A DNA stretch of 64,000 nucleotides from Deltaproteobacteria bacterium (GCA_020354645.1 CP070652.1:3721645-3785644); one strand, 5' to 3'; shown: positions 42,538-53,149, counted from the first letter of the stretch. Notes: generated by a model not told the origin, from the letters alone. Translations and numbers: made by a program.

Positions 42538-43914
42538 TCAGGGAACCACCGGTTTTAACAGGCCTTCTAACAAATCTTCAGGCAGAATTTTTTCTTCTAA
42601 GACGACCTCCCGGATTGTCTTTCCGCTCTCATAAGCTTTTTGGGCTATACCGGCAGCCTTATCGTAGCCGATATGTGGAACGAGGCCGGTGACCATCGCC
42701 AGGCTTTGTTCGATGCCGGCAGCACATTTAGCACGATTGGCCGTGATACCCTTTATACATTTTTCGGCAAATACTTCAACACTTGAGGTAAGTAAATTAA
42801 TGGACTGCAGCAGGTTGTACGCGATCACCGGCAGCATGACATTTAGCTCAAAAACTCCGGACTGCCCGCCGAGCATGATGGTCAGATCATTTCCCATCAC
42901 TTGACTCGCCACTTGAATGACAGCCTCCGGTACAACCGGATTGACTTTACCGGGCATGATAGATGAGCCGGGCTGAAGGGCGGGTATGTTTATTTCACCG
43001 ATTCCGCAGCGGGGACCGGACGCCAACCAGCGGATGTCATTGGCAATTTTGACCAAGCTGGCTGCTATGGTTTTCAAGGCCCCGCTGGTTTCTACGGCCG
43101 CATCCCGGGCGGCTTGGGCTTCGAAATGATTCGTTGCTTCTTTAAAAGACACCCCGGTATGCGCTGCAATCAGAGTGATGACTTTGCGTGAAAACTCCGG
43201 ATGGGTGTTTAAACCGCTGCCGACCGCCGTACCTCCCAAGGCAAGCTCTGATAAGCGTTTTTCAGTATCTTCGACTCGCTGAATACCCAATTCAATCTGG
43301 CGGGCATATCCTGAGAACTCCTGACCGAGTGTCAACGGAACGCCATCCTGCAGGTGTGTCCGTCCGATTTTAACGACGTCACTGAATTCAGTTGATTTGG
43401 CTAACAGAACCTGCTGAAGATGACCGAGGGAAGGAATCAAACGGTTTTTTATCGACGTTAAGGAAGAAATATGAATAGCTGTCGGAATAACATCATTGCT
43501 TGATTGACCTAAATTCACATGGTCATTGGGATGCACAGGAGACTTTACGGCTTTTTTCCCGGTGATAATTTCATTTGCACGAACGGCAATAACCTCGTTC
43601 ATGTTCATATTGGTGGAGGTGCCGGATCCTGTCTGGAAAATGTCCACCACAAACTGGTCTTCAAATTTTTTTTCCATGACCTCCTGTGCGGCCCGGGATA
43701 TAGCGGCGGATATTTCCTGATCCAACAGGCCGAGTTCAAAATTTACCGCCGCTGCAGATTTCTTTATCAAAGCAAGGGCGTAAATAAACTCTGTCTGCAA
43801 AGTGATGCCGCTGATGGGAAAATTTTCCGCGGCCCGTTGTGTTTGCGGACCGTAATAAGCACTTGCGGGAACAAGAACCGTTCCCATGGTATCCTTTTCT
43901 TTTCGAAACTTCAT
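42538..43914 (-). CDS. fumC: Fumarate hydratase class II
   Basis: Reversible hydration of fumarate to malate (TCA or reductive branch), cytosolic, tetrameric and Fe-S independent. 458 residues. Landmarks: GPQTQRAAENFPISG near the start, FQTGSGTSTNMNMNEV, then the signature GSSIMPGKVNPV near residue 318 that contains the mobile catalytic loop. I use ATG 43912-43914; an in-frame TTG two codons upstream is less likely. Monocistronic. Confidence 0.95.
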   Translation of the reverse strand: MKFRKEKDTMGTVLVPASAYYGPQTQRAAENFPISGITLQTEFIYALALIKKSAAAVNFELGLLDQEISAAISRAAQEVMEKKFEDQFVVDIFQTGSGTSTNMNMNEVIAVRANEIITGKKAVKSPVHPNDHVNLGQSSNDVIPTAIHISSLTSIKNRLIPSLGHLQQVLLAKSTEFSDVVKIGRTHLQDGVPLTLGQEFSGYARQIELGIQRVEDTEKRLSELALGGTAVGSGLNTHPEFSRKVITLIAAHTGVSFKEATNHFEAQAARDAAVETSGALKTIAASLVKIANDIRWLASGPRCGIGEINIPALQPGSSIMPGKVNPVVPEAVIQVASQVMGNDLTIMLGGQSGVFELNVMLPVIAYNLLQSINLLTSSVEVFAEKCIKGITANRAKCAAGIEQSLAMVTGLVPHIGYDKAAGIAQKAYESGKTIREVVLEEKILPEDLLEGLLKPVVP

Positions 43915-44124
43915 CGTCAACCGAATATTATTCAGATATAAGGGTTAGCGGTAAGCGCATGAACAATCCCGGCAGTCCTGTTCGCAAATAAATAGCGATA
44001 AACTTTGCACATAATAAGATTTATGTTTACGAACGTCAAGCTGCGCCGTGCTGGCAGGATTGTTAACGCATGAAAACATCGCGCGGATGATATGGAACAA
44101 ATGATGCAACTGTTTGTGACCCGG

Positions 44125-47100
44125 TCAATTACGGCGGGATACAGATGGGCGGGCCGAATCGATTTTTTCCCACTTGATGAAAAACATAAGTAAGGCCGGG
44201 ATAACAAAAACCGTAAAAATTGTTGATATCGCAAGTCCACCGAGAACGACACTGCCCAGACCCCGGTAGAGCTCCGAACCAGGTCCCGGAAACAACACCA
44301 GCGGGAGCATACCAAAAACACTGGTTGCGGCGCTCATGTAGATCGGCCTGAGTCTGGTGCGCACAGATTCCAGTACGGCCTTTTTGTGAATCATACCATG
44401 ATGACGTACATTGTTAAGGGCCTGATATACGATAAGAATTGCATTGTTGACCACCACTCCGACGAGAATGATAAATCCTAGCATGGTAAGAATATCCAGC
44501 GGTTGATTCGTGATCAGGAGATTGACCAGTTTAAGACCGATAAACCCGCCTGCCGCTGCCAATGGTACCGTAAACATTATGATAAAGGGATAAACGAAGT
44601 TTCCAAACAAGGACGCCATTAGGAGATAGGCAATCACAGCTGCCAGGACAAAATCCCATTGAAGGGTTTGGCGCGTTTCGGTGAGCTTGTCGGCGGTACC
44701 GCTTTGTCCTACTTCGGTTCCATCGAGTAGACCCTGTTTGGCCATCGGCCTGACCACTTTGTTTTCAATGATTTCCATAGCCTCCTGCAGGGGTACGGTA
44801 AACGGCGGCGTGACCTGTAACGTAATGGTGCGCTGCCTTTCGAGGTGTCGGATTTCCGTGATACCGGTGGTGCGTTGTAGTGTTGCCAGTGAAGATACCG
44901 GCACGATTTTTCCACCGGGCATTGCTACCAACGACTCGTAGAGTTCTTCCGGAGTTGGAATATCTTCTTCCGAAGCCCGGAGAATCAGGTCAATTTTTTT
45001 CTGTCCTTCCGGTTTAAAATCACCGATCTTTCTGCCGTCCATGAGAACATCGACGGCAAGCCCAAAGTCCCAAGCCGTCATTCCAGAAGCTTTCAGGCGG
45101 TCTCTCACGGGGATTAACCGAACCTCCGGAAAGAGCAACTCCAGTGAGGGTACCGGTCTGATTTGGGCCCCGGGTATCTCTTTTTGAATCGCTTCGAACA
45201 GGGTGCCGGCTACCTGAACGGTTCGATTCAAATCATTGCCGCTGATGTCCACCTCCACGGTTCTGCCCCGACCCAGTCGTGTTTGGAATATCCCGGCCTG
45301 AATGCTGATGCCGTACATGCCGGGGATGGCATAAATGGTCTTCCTGAATAACGGTATAAGCTCGCCGGCCCGCTGCTCATGCAGACTGGTGGCCCCGAAA
45401 AGCATGATCTGTTCTGCACCGACGTAGAACATACTCTTGATACCCGGGTAATCCCCATTATCCTTGCCAAAGTAAGGTTTATTCATTTTGTAAATTTGTT
45501 CACCGATGTTTTTTCTCTCTCCAAAGGAGAAACCAGGCGGTGGAATCAGCAGATTAATGATCAGGTTTCGGTTGCCTTGTGGTAAATATTCCATCTTGGG
45601 GAACAACATTACGGTTGAGCCAATTGCAAGAGCACTTAACGAAATTATGACCGCCGTTCGTGTCTTCCAGTTTTTGGTTACCGCTGATACGACCTTCAAC
45701 ATAACTTCAACAATCCGAACACCCATTCCGGCCAGCGGATTTTTGGTTCGTCGATCTGCCCGGTTTCGTTTCCCTACAGAAAAGAGATACCTTGAAAGCA
45801 TCGGGATTACAGAGACGGAGACAAAAAAGCTCAATAAGACCGCTGAGGTTACGGCAATTGCAATGTCCCTGAATAGCTGGCCCGCCTCTTCCTTCATGAA
45901 GACCACCGGTAAAAAAACCGCTACGGTTGTCAGGGCCGAAGCCAGGATCGCTCCCCATACCTCATTGGCACCGTCATAAGCAGCTTTATAAGCGGATTTC
46001 CCCATTTTCCGGTGGCGGTCGATATTTTCAAGCACTACGATGGCGCTGTCGATGAGCATCCCAACGGCAAAAGCAATACCGGCAAGGCTGACGACATTAA
46101 GGTTTCTTCCCAGGCTACTCATGAAAATAAACGTTCCGACTATGCTAATCGGGATGGCGGTGATCACCACGACGGTGGATGACAAACTTCCCAAAAAAAT
46201 AAATAGCACAATCGCCGCCATAGTACCGCCGATAAATATATTGCGCTGCACAAGTGATATGGCGCCTCTAATGTAAGGACGTTGATCGTAGGCCCAATCG
46301 AGAAAAATTCCTTCGTCTTTAAGTTTGTCACTATTCAATCGGTTGACCACGGATTCTACACGATCGGTGAGTTCGAGTATATTTGCGCCGGGCTACGGTT
46401 TGACCCCGATAGCAATCCCCTCCTTTCCGACATGAAGCGTGGCCGTTGTTAACGTATCATATCCGTATCTAACCTGGGCAATATCTGCTACGGTAATCCG
46501 CCGCTGTCCGGTGGAATGGACAACAATTCCTTCGATGTCAGCCGGAGATTTAAATTCAGCCACCGCTCGAATTCGATAGTTCCGCCGTCCCACCCCCATT
46601 GTGCCGGCGGCAACATTAATATTTTCGGCTCGCAAAATGGAAATAAGATCGGTTATGGTTAATCCGTAAGCAGCTAAAGTTTCGGGCCGAACGACGATAT
46701 GCATCTCTTTCTCAGTGCCGCCCCCGATAAATAGGTCGGCAACACCTTCTATGCGCTCAAGGTATTGTCTGATATTGTCTTCAAAAAAGGTGCGGTAGGT
46801 GTATGGAGAATTTGGATTATGGTCTCGGGCTTTGAGTACCATCCATATGACTGGTGAAGTCGCAGCGACGGTGGCGGTAATCACGGGCCTTTCAACATTT
46901 TCAGGATAGGTGGGAACTTCATTCAATTTGTTGGATACCCTCAGCAGAGCGTCATCCACATCCGTACCGATATTGAATTTAAGCGTAATACTGCCCTGAG
47001 AGTTGAAGGAAGAGCTTTCCATTTCTTTGAGGCCCGGGATCCCTTTGAGTACTTCTTCCTGTTCCTCGATAATTTCACGTTCCACCTCATATGGCGTGGC

Positions 47101-47259
47101 CCCAGGCCAGCTTGTTGTTACGGTGATATCCGGCTCGATAACCGTAGGGCTTAGCTGATACGGCATACTCAGCAAGCCGATCAGCCCGAAAAGTAACACC
47201 AGAATAATCCCCACGATTATGGTAACCGGTCTTTCGATAGAGAATCTAACAATATCCAT
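44125..47259 (-). pseudogene. HAE/AcrB-type RND efflux pump interrupted by one in-frame TAG
   Basis: From ATG 47257-47259 the reading frame codes a normal RND pump for 288 codons, hits TAG at 46393-46395 (context GVKP-stop-PGANILEL), then continues in the same frame to 44125. The total, 1043 sense codons, is the usual length. N-terminal part: RFSIERPVTIIVGIILVLLF TM1 and a porter domain. Later part: MLIDSAIVVLENIDRH and GDIAIAVT-like TM segments with the Asp relay, and a second porter domain. No other frameshift is seen. Translation could restart at GTG 46350 but without a clear SD. Treat as interrupted, unless the TAG is suppressed. Confidence 0.8.
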
Positions 47260-47262
47260 TCA

Positions 47263-48345
47263 TCATCCTTGTTTTTCCGACAATACCGCCTGTCCATCCC
47301 GCAATCTTTCATTCCCCTTAACGACCACCATCATGCCATCCTTAAGATCCTGGGCCACCACACCGGTTGTGAGACCCTCGTAGCCAATTACGTTGACAGG
47401 TATCATGCGCGCTTTTGAATCGATAACCGCAAACACCACTGTGCGACCAAACAGGTTAATGACGGCATCCCGCGGGACAATCAAAGATGTTTGCTTTTCA
47501 GCCGTGGGTAGATTTACCTTGGCTGTCATGCCCTCAATAAGCGATACGGTATTCGGCATTCTTATTTTTACCGGAACGGTTCGCGTTGCGATATCGCCTT
47601 TGGGTACAATGGCTATGATTTCGCCGCTCAACTCTTTTCCCCCTGCCGTTACCTTCACCGTTATACCTTGCCTTACCTGCCCGATGAGTCTTTCCGGCAG
47701 GTCTACAATAATATCAACCACATCATCCTTTGCAATCATCGCGACCGGATCGCCCCTGGAAAGCCACTCGCCCCTATCCACATGCCTTTTAATGATCACG
47801 CCGTTGAAAGGTGCCCGAATAACGGATTTTTTCAGCTCCAAATCCAGCTGGTCTACTTCTGCTTTCAGTGATTCCGAGTGCTTTTCAAGGCGCATTACCT
47901 GGAAGCGGTTTTCGTCATAGGCTTGCTCGGAAATCGATTGATTTTTGAAGAGTTTTTCTTTTCTATGAAGATCGATCCTGGCTTCCTGAAGTTCGGCCAA
48001 GACCTGCTCATGCGTTGCTGTGGTTGCCCGAATCTTTTTCTCCAGGATATCAGAACTCAGCTTGACCAGGGTTTGCCTGTGGCTGATCCGCTGACCTTCC
48101 TCAAATAGCACCGTTTCCACCAGACCGTTGACCTCAGAGGCCACATCGGACACCTCCTGATAAAAAATCGTTCCGATAAATTCACTATGGGGTGCGACCA
48201 GTCCGGTGCTCACCGGTGACACCGAAACTATTGCCGGCGGCAGCTCATTTGGTTTCTCCTGTCCCCAGAGGTTAAAACTCAATGCTGAAATGGACAGCAG
48301 AATACCGGCAAAGCCGGACAGTGTTATTTTATAAATTTTTTTCAT
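47263..48345 (-). CDS. RND efflux periplasmic adaptor (membrane fusion protein)
   Basis: 360 residues with a signal peptide (KKIYKITLSGFAGILLSISALSF). A barrel-sandwich half, then a long coiled-coil hairpin (about 100-170, with many Glu/Lys heptads), lipoyl motif APFNGVIIKRHVDRGEWLSRG, beta-barrel domain with VPVKIRMPN, and a membrane-proximal end. It bridges the RND pump to an outer-membrane channel; none is encoded here. The pump gene starts 3 nt downstream, so they form an operon. With the pump gene interrupted the system may be non-functional. Confidence 0.88.
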   Translation of the reverse strand: MKKIYKITLSGFAGILLSISALSFNLWGQEKPNELPPAIVSVSPVSTGLVAPHSEFIGTIFYQEVSDVASEVNGLVETVLFEEGQRISHRQTLVKLSSDILEKKIRATTATHEQVLAELQEARIDLHRKEKLFKNQSISEQAYDENRFQVMRLEKHSESLKAEVDQLDLELKKSVIRAPFNGVIIKRHVDRGEWLSRGDPVAMIAKDDVVDIIVDLPERLIGQVRQGITVKVTAGGKELSGEIIAIVPKGDIATRTVPVKIRMPNTVSLIEGMTAKVNLPTAEKQTSLIVPRDAVINLFGRTVVFAVIDSKARMIPVNVIGYEGLTTGVVAQDLKDGMMVVVKGNERLRDGQAVLSEKQG

Positions 48346-48594
48346 TTTTTTTGTTCTATGTTAAACCGATATCAATGGGTATCTCTTAAGATGGATTTTA
48401 TCAATATTATTTTTGAGCCGCCTTTCCGTAATTTTTGTCGTCCAATGTAATATTGCTTTTGTTTTTCTACAACATAAGGCTACTTTCCTGTATGACAAGC
48501 CGGTACATTCGGCATCTGGTCGCCTAAAAAATTATCCCAACCGTTTAGCTACTTAACACCGGATGTTTGGCATCATAAAATATGCGGGACGGGT

Positions 48595-49263
48595 ATTTTA
48601 TCAGCTTCGGCAAAAAAACATAGCATCGTCATTGCCGAAGATCATACAATTCTCAGAAAAGGATTAAGAGCCTTGCTTTCTTTTGAGGTGGATTTCGAAG
48701 TTGTGAAAGAAGCCGACGACGGGTTGGAAGCTATCTGCAGGGTAGAGAAATATGTTCCAGATCTGCTGCTGATAGACTTGTCCATGCCGAGAATGAACGG
48801 TGTGGTGGCAATTAGAGATGTTAAAAAAAGATATCCTGAGACCAAGATAATTGCATTAACCGTTCACAAGGCGGAAGAATATATTCATGCCGCCCTGAAA
48901 GCCGGTGCCTATGGCTATGTGTTGAAAGATGCTACTCAAGGCGAGTTGGTTCTGGCCATTCGGACTGTTTTGGCGGATAAACCCTATTTCAGGCCCGGTG
49001 TCTCCGTAAAAGTGATTGAGGGATATTTGGATGGCAAAAAAAGCCAAAAAACCACCTCAGCCTGGGATTCACTCTCCCAGCGCCAACGACAAATCTTAAA
49101 ACTTACTGCCGAGGGGCACAAAAACATAGAAATCGTCGAATATTTGTTTATCAGCCTAAAAACCGTAGAAAAACATCGCGCCAACCTCATGAAAAAACTG
49201 GACCTCCATAATGCCGCGGCCTTAACTTCCTTCGTATTGGAAAAAGGTCTGGTTTCCCGATAA
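48595..49263 (+). CDS. NarL/LuxR-family response regulator, N-terminus uncertain
   Basis: REC domain with acidic pair in IVIAEDHT, phospho-acceptor Asp in LLIDLSMPRMNG, and conserved Lys in YVLKDA, then a LuxR helix-turn-helix (LSQRQRQILKLTAEGHKNIEIVEYLF with KTVEKHRANLMKKL). The REC frame runs back past 48620 with no ATG or GTG. I put the start at ATT 48595. An ATG at 48582 lies in another frame and would join the REC frame if one A were removed from the A7 run at 48612-48618. The partner kinase is not in the window. Convergent with the anti-sigma gene. Confidence 0.8.
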   Translation: MLSASAKKHSIVIAEDHTILRKGLRALLSFEVDFEVVKEADDGLEAICRVEKYVPDLLLIDLSMPRMNGVVAIRDVKKRYPETKIIALTVHKAEEYIHAALKAGAYGYVLKDATQGELVLAIRTVLADKPYFRPGVSVKVIEGYLDGKKSQKTTSAWDSLSQRQRQILKLTAEGHKNIEIVEYLFISLKTVEKHRANLMKKLDLHNAAALTSFVLEKGLVSR

Positions 49264-49330
49264 CTTCTTCACCGCAAAGTGATCCAAATCTGACCTTGAT
49301 ATTGGGGTGGGTGCCTGTTTCCCGGATTTT

Positions 49331-49612
49331 TTATTCTTTCAAGTTTTCCGATGATTTTTGCAGGGATCGTTTAATACGCCCGCAGGCATCGGGTGGAAGT
49401 ACAATTGTATCATCTGAATCGCCGGCCCGCATTTTTTCGGAGCGGATGAGGTTTCTGATGAGCAGCAACTGGCTTCTAAACCGGGAGCAGTATTTGCACA
49501 TCAGAAGGTGTATGCGGATGAAGATCCGCTGGTGAATCGGCAGTGTCCGATCCATTGACTCAGATACAACGCGTGTGACTTCTTTGCAATTGAACATCCA
49601 ATGATTCATCAT
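49331..49612 (-). CDS. Zinc-finger anti-sigma factor (zf-HC2 type)
   Basis: 93 residues, soluble, no TM segment. The ZAS motif is HLLMCKYC (HxxxCxxC) near residues 35-42, preceded by CKEVTRVVSESMDR, giving the helical bundle that holds the sigma factor. Overlaps the ECF sigma stop by 4 nt (ATGA). Such soluble ZAS proteins commonly release sigma on oxidation of the zinc site. Co-operonic with and almost surely controlling the sigma factor upstream. Confidence 0.88.
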   Translation of the reverse strand: MMNHWMFNCKEVTRVVSESMDRTLPIHQRIFIRIHLLMCKYCSRFRSQLLLIRNLIRSEKMRAGDSDDTIVLPPDACGRIKRSLQKSSENLKE

Positions 49613-50211
49613 GAATTCTTATATCCATTTGAGTTGAACCACTCAATCTCAAGGCAACGTCTTAAATTCATGCGAGCCCTGTAAAGCATTACCCAACTAT
49701 TCGTCGCAGTGATACCCAAAGTCTTACAAATTTCTTCTGTACTCAATTCTTCCATCTCACGTAACATAAAAACCTTTGCCAGACGCGCGGGGAGTTTTGC
49801 CAAACACTTGTAGATCACACCCAAAAATTCCCATTGTTCATAGATTTTCATGGGATTGACGTTCCATTTGCCGGGCTTAATCAGCCATTGACCGTTATCA
49901 TCAAAAAGAGAATCGATTGCGTCTCCTACCGTATCGATATTTTCCGTAGTTTGTTCTTTGCTATATTTACGAAAATAATCGACGATCTTGTGCTTTAAAA
50001 TGGCGGTCAACCATGTCCTCACGGCAGACCGGCTTTCAAAATTTTTGCGGGCCCCAAAAGCAGCCAGAAAGGTTTCCTGAACGAGATCTTGTGCGACAGA
50101 GGGATCCTTCATCCTGGCAAGCGCAAAACGGTAAAGGTAGTCGCCATGTTGGTCTACCCATACCTCGGGATCAAGGGAGTAACTGTCGGGGGCGGATTGT
50201 TTGGGGCTCAT
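49609..50211 (-). CDS. ECF-subfamily RNA polymerase sigma factor
   Basis: 200 residues with sigma region 2 (LYRFALARMKDPSVAQDLVQETFLAAF) and region 4 (LAKLPARLAKVFMLREMEELSTEEICKTLGITATNSWVMLYRAR). Region 3 is absent, as in group 4 sigmas. The linker between region 2 and 4 is longer than usual (about 50 residues including a conserved-looking NVNPMKIYEQWEF stretch). Controlled by the zinc-finger protein encoded after it. Target promoters unknown. Confidence 0.92.
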   Translation of the reverse strand: MSPKQSAPDSYSLDPEVWVDQHGDYLYRFALARMKDPSVAQDLVQETFLAAFGARKNFESRSAVRTWLTAILKHKIVDYFRKYSKEQTTENIDTVGDAIDSLFDDNGQWLIKPGKWNVNPMKIYEQWEFLGVIYKCLAKLPARLAKVFMLREMEELSTEEICKTLGITATNSWVMLYRARMNLRRCLEIEWFNSNGYKNS

Positions 50212-50485
50212 AATTTATGCTATACTTATTAGCGAAATCAGCGTGCAATTCCCGTAACCTGCTTACGCTTGTTTCTTGCACAATATTCGGAGATCCAATT
50301 TGAAAAAAGTCTTGCGCGGATTTGCCTAATGCTTAGCAAAAAAGTGACATTTAGACAAATGATCAGTGGCCCCCTATAATGCGCCTTTTCAATAAATACC
50401 GGAATAGATATATCGGCTATATTTATGGTGAAAAAATAGTGTCAGACAGATAAGAGCAAGATTTGGGAAAGATGGGGCGGTGAAT

Positions 50486-50956
50486 TTAGCTGATTATCTC
50501 ATAAATTCGTTGGGCCTGTTCCGCAAATGTTTTGACAATAGCCATTTGCTGTTTTGATATATAATTGAATTTTACGCCAAACCCTTGCGCACCGCTCCAG
50601 ACAATCTGACCGCTGAAATTGAAGGGTTCCTCTTGTTCGGGCAGCGAAAAGGTCATCCTTATATCAAGTCCGGACGCAAACTTTTCATCGGTTTCGATGA
50701 AAACACCGTAGGCGCTAATGTCGAGTATGTAGCTGTTGAAAATTTGACCCTGCACGAGGTAATCCACAGGAACTAGACACTGTCGTCTCAAATCTCCCCT
50801 TCTCTCTAATTTTTTAGTTCCGGCTCGGAGCCGCTTAATTTTTTTTTCAAGAAACTTGAGAAGTTTAACCTGCATGGGTTCAGACATGATATCGATCAGC
50901 GAGATTAACTGCGATCTTATACTGGAGTTATTGAGGTTATGGCCGGAGTTAAGCAT
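50486..50956 (-). CDS. PilZ-domain protein (156 aa)
   Basis: Helical N-terminus (about 1-50), then a PilZ domain: RRGDLRRQCLVPVDYLV supplies the Arg-rich c-di-GMP contact and LDISAYGVFIET the (D/N)xSxxG motif. A C-terminal helix follows. It resembles the PilZ half of the RHH-PilZ protein at 24.4 kb in domain only, not overall. Likely a c-di-GMP receptor regulating surface or motility functions. Confidence 0.85.
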   Translation of the reverse strand: MLNSGHNLNNSSIRSQLISLIDIMSEPMQVKLLKFLEKKIKRLRAGTKKLERRGDLRRQCLVPVDYLVQGQIFNSYILDISAYGVFIETDEKFASGLDIRMTFSLPEQEEPFNFSGQIVWSGAQGFGVKFNYISKQQMAIVKTFAEQAQRIYEIIS

Positions 50957-51313
50957 GCAAACTCGCTCCCATCAGAACTAAAATAAGTATCAACACAAAC
51001 CCATTGATGAAAACAGGTGGACCGTTAAAGGAAACTTTCTTCTAAACAACTAATATCATATGCTATTTTGCATCTTTTTTCAATAGCCGGAATTTATATA
51101 ATTTCTGCCCTGCAATATTCTCAGTATCTATACCAATCCGAATAATTATCACTTGTGTTTTTTTGCGGTTTGGGTAACAAAATATTATTCAAAGAATCTA
51201 TTTTTAAAGGCATCATAACTTTTCTGATTACGGTAATTGCTGGCTCATTATAATGATGGCCTTACACCATATTGTTCTACATTTACCGAATCCTTTGTAT
51301 TAGGGAATATTTT
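50957..51313. other. AT-rich intergenic region
   Basis: No ORF, repeat or structured RNA recognised. Presumably promoters for the CoA ligase (+) and the PilZ gene (-). Sequence near 51160-51260 is AT-rich with no consensus -35/-10 I can trust. Confidence 0.5.
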
Positions 51314-52666
51314 ATGACCGCTGATCAAAAATATTGGAATCCCATCTTGGAAACGCTTTCCCGGGACCGGCTCCGGAATCTCCAACTGCAAAAATTCAGG
51401 CGGATACTTCAATGGGCCTATGATCACTCCAAATTTCACAGAAATCTTTATCAGAAAGCAGGATTTACTCCCGAAGATATTCATTCTTTTGAGGATATCC
51501 GGCGGGTTCCCAAAGTTGAAAAGGCCATGATGCGCGGGGTCCAGTGCAAGGCCCCCTTTCCCTATGGTGATGCCCTGTGCGTTCCTCTTGAAGACGTGAC
51601 GGTATTTCACCAGACCAGCGGCACCACTGGCCAGCCGGTTTATCAACCGGATACCTGGCAGGATTGGGAATGGTGGGCGGAATCCTGGTCTTACATTCTT
51701 TGGGCCCAGGGATACCGACCAAAGGATCGTGTGTTTATTCCATTCGGTTACAACGTGTTTGTAGCCTTCTGGGCTGGCCATTATGCTGCCGAGAAGATGG
51801 GTTGCGAGGTGATCCCCGGCGGTGTGCTCGATACCCAAGCCCGGATTCTGAAGATACAAGAATTGCAGGCCACTGCGATGATGGCCACCCCCACTTACAT
51901 CCTCGCAATGGCCGATACGTCCCGTAGCAAAATGGGTCTGGAGCCATCTGAGCTGAGTATCAATAAGATAACCTGCGCCGGTGAGCCGGGTGCCAGTATC
52001 CCCAGCACCAAGAAACGGATGGAAAATGCCTGGGGAGCCAGGGTATACGATCATGCCGGTGCTACTGAAATCGGTGCCTGGTCATATGAGTGCCAGGATC
52101 AACCCGGGGGGATACATGTGAACGAAGCCTTTTTCCTGGTTGAGATCGAGGATATGCAAACCGGGGAAATTATCGAAGAACCGGGACGCAGAGGTAAGAT
52201 GATCATCACCGCTCTGGATCGCCAGGCTCAGCCCTGCATACGGTTTGACTCCAAAGATGTTATTGAATGGGATGCGACCCCATGCTCTTGCGGACGCACA
52301 TTTCGCCTTATCAAGGGGGGTGTTCTTGGTAGATCTGATGATATAACCAAAGTCAAAGGCGTGCTGTTAGCCCCAGCGGCCATTGAAGAGGTGGTGCGGG
52401 GGATTGACGGTTTGGGGAACGAATATGAAGTGGTGGTGGACAAACTGGGAGATGCGGACCGGATCAAGCTTAAGGTTGAGCTGATGCCGGGAGCTGAAGT
52501 AAAGGCCAAAACTATCGAAACTGAACTCAAGGATCAGTTGCGGCTAAAAACCAATCTGGCGTACCGGCTGGAATTTTATGATTATGGGAGGCTGCCGCGG
52601 TATGAGGTCAAGGCCAGACGGTTTAAAGATCTGAGGAAGAAAAACAAATCTCCTGAAAAAGGATAA
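51314..52666 (+). CDS. Phenylacetate-CoA ligase family (AMP-forming) enzyme
   Basis: 450 residues from ATG 51314, chosen because AGGGA precedes it and the extension to 51272 adds an odd hydrophobic stretch. PaaK-like adenylate-forming fold: P-loop FHQTSGTTGQPVYQP near residue 100, TCAGEPGASIPSTKKRME and AGATEIGAWSYEC later, and the DDITKVKGVLLAP C-terminal lid motif. Makes an aryl- or acyl-CoA thioester from ATP and CoA. The acid is unknown. The 62-aa gene next to it begins 3 nt after its stop. Confidence 0.9.
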   Translation: MTADQKYWNPILETLSRDRLRNLQLQKFRRILQWAYDHSKFHRNLYQKAGFTPEDIHSFEDIRRVPKVEKAMMRGVQCKAPFPYGDALCVPLEDVTVFHQTSGTTGQPVYQPDTWQDWEWWAESWSYILWAQGYRPKDRVFIPFGYNVFVAFWAGHYAAEKMGCEVIPGGVLDTQARILKIQELQATAMMATPTYILAMADTSRSKMGLEPSELSINKITCAGEPGASIPSTKKRMENAWGARVYDHAGATEIGAWSYECQDQPGGIHVNEAFFLVEIEDMQTGEIIEEPGRRGKMIITALDRQAQPCIRFDSKDVIEWDATPCSCGRTFRLIKGGVLGRSDDITKVKGVLLAPAAIEEVVRGIDGLGNEYEVVVDKLGDADRIKLKVELMPGAEVKAKTIETELKDQLRLKTNLAYRLEFYDYGRLPRYEVKARRFKDLRKKNKSPEKG

Positions 52667-52668
52667 AC

Positions 52669-52857
52669 ATGGACCCGCAGATCAATCTAAAAGCGATTTA
52701 TTTTTATATTCAGACCATAAAACAGGCCGCTGAAACACTCAAGAGCATGAGCAGTAACTTTCCGGCGCTGGACCGAAATACTGCTCGTATATTAGCCAGT
52801 GCCAAGATGCTGGATATCAACATATCGGATCTTGTTGAATTGGATTTGCAGGATTAA
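52669..52857 (+). CDS. Small conserved-looking protein in the CoA-ligase operon (62 aa)
   Basis: Unknown. Reads MDPQINLKAIYFYIQTIKQ, then an amphipathic helix and LDINISDLVELDL at the end; no TM or Cys. SD AAGGA six nt before ATG, overlapping the end of the ligase gene, so it is translated with it. It may be a subunit or carrier partner of the ligase; that is a guess from position. Confidence 0.65.
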   Translation: MDPQINLKAIYFYIQTIKQAAETLKSMSSNFPALDRNTARILASAKMLDINISDLVELDLQD

Positions 52858-53149
52858 CAAATTCAGGGCTGTGAAGCCTGCCGCCCAGATGGCCAGGCAA
52901 TCCCATGGTGAGCAAAGACCACTCATGGTGTTTATTGGTGTGCTTCCCTGTAGCCCCGCCTTTTGAAGTAGACTCAAGCAAAGCTATCTGAAAATGATCA
53001 TTCTCTTGCCGGGTGGCCCCGCACTTCAGGGGAAAACTTCCTTCCTTTATAAATTAGCAAAAAGAATAAAAAACCTTATAAAATGATTTATGAAACTCCA
53101 ACATGACCGTAGCCGCATTCCAGCTTCCACCCGACGGCAGCATAAAATC

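Noticed and set aside
46301..46350. Independent start of the C-terminal RND fragment at GTG 46350
   Set aside because: It is in the same frame as the upstream part and starts in the middle of a conserved RND segment. One interrupted gene explains both.
44125..47259. Pyrrolysine recoding of the amber codon
   Set aside because: No pyl genes are seen here and the pump is not a methylamine methyltransferase; kept only as a remote alternative.
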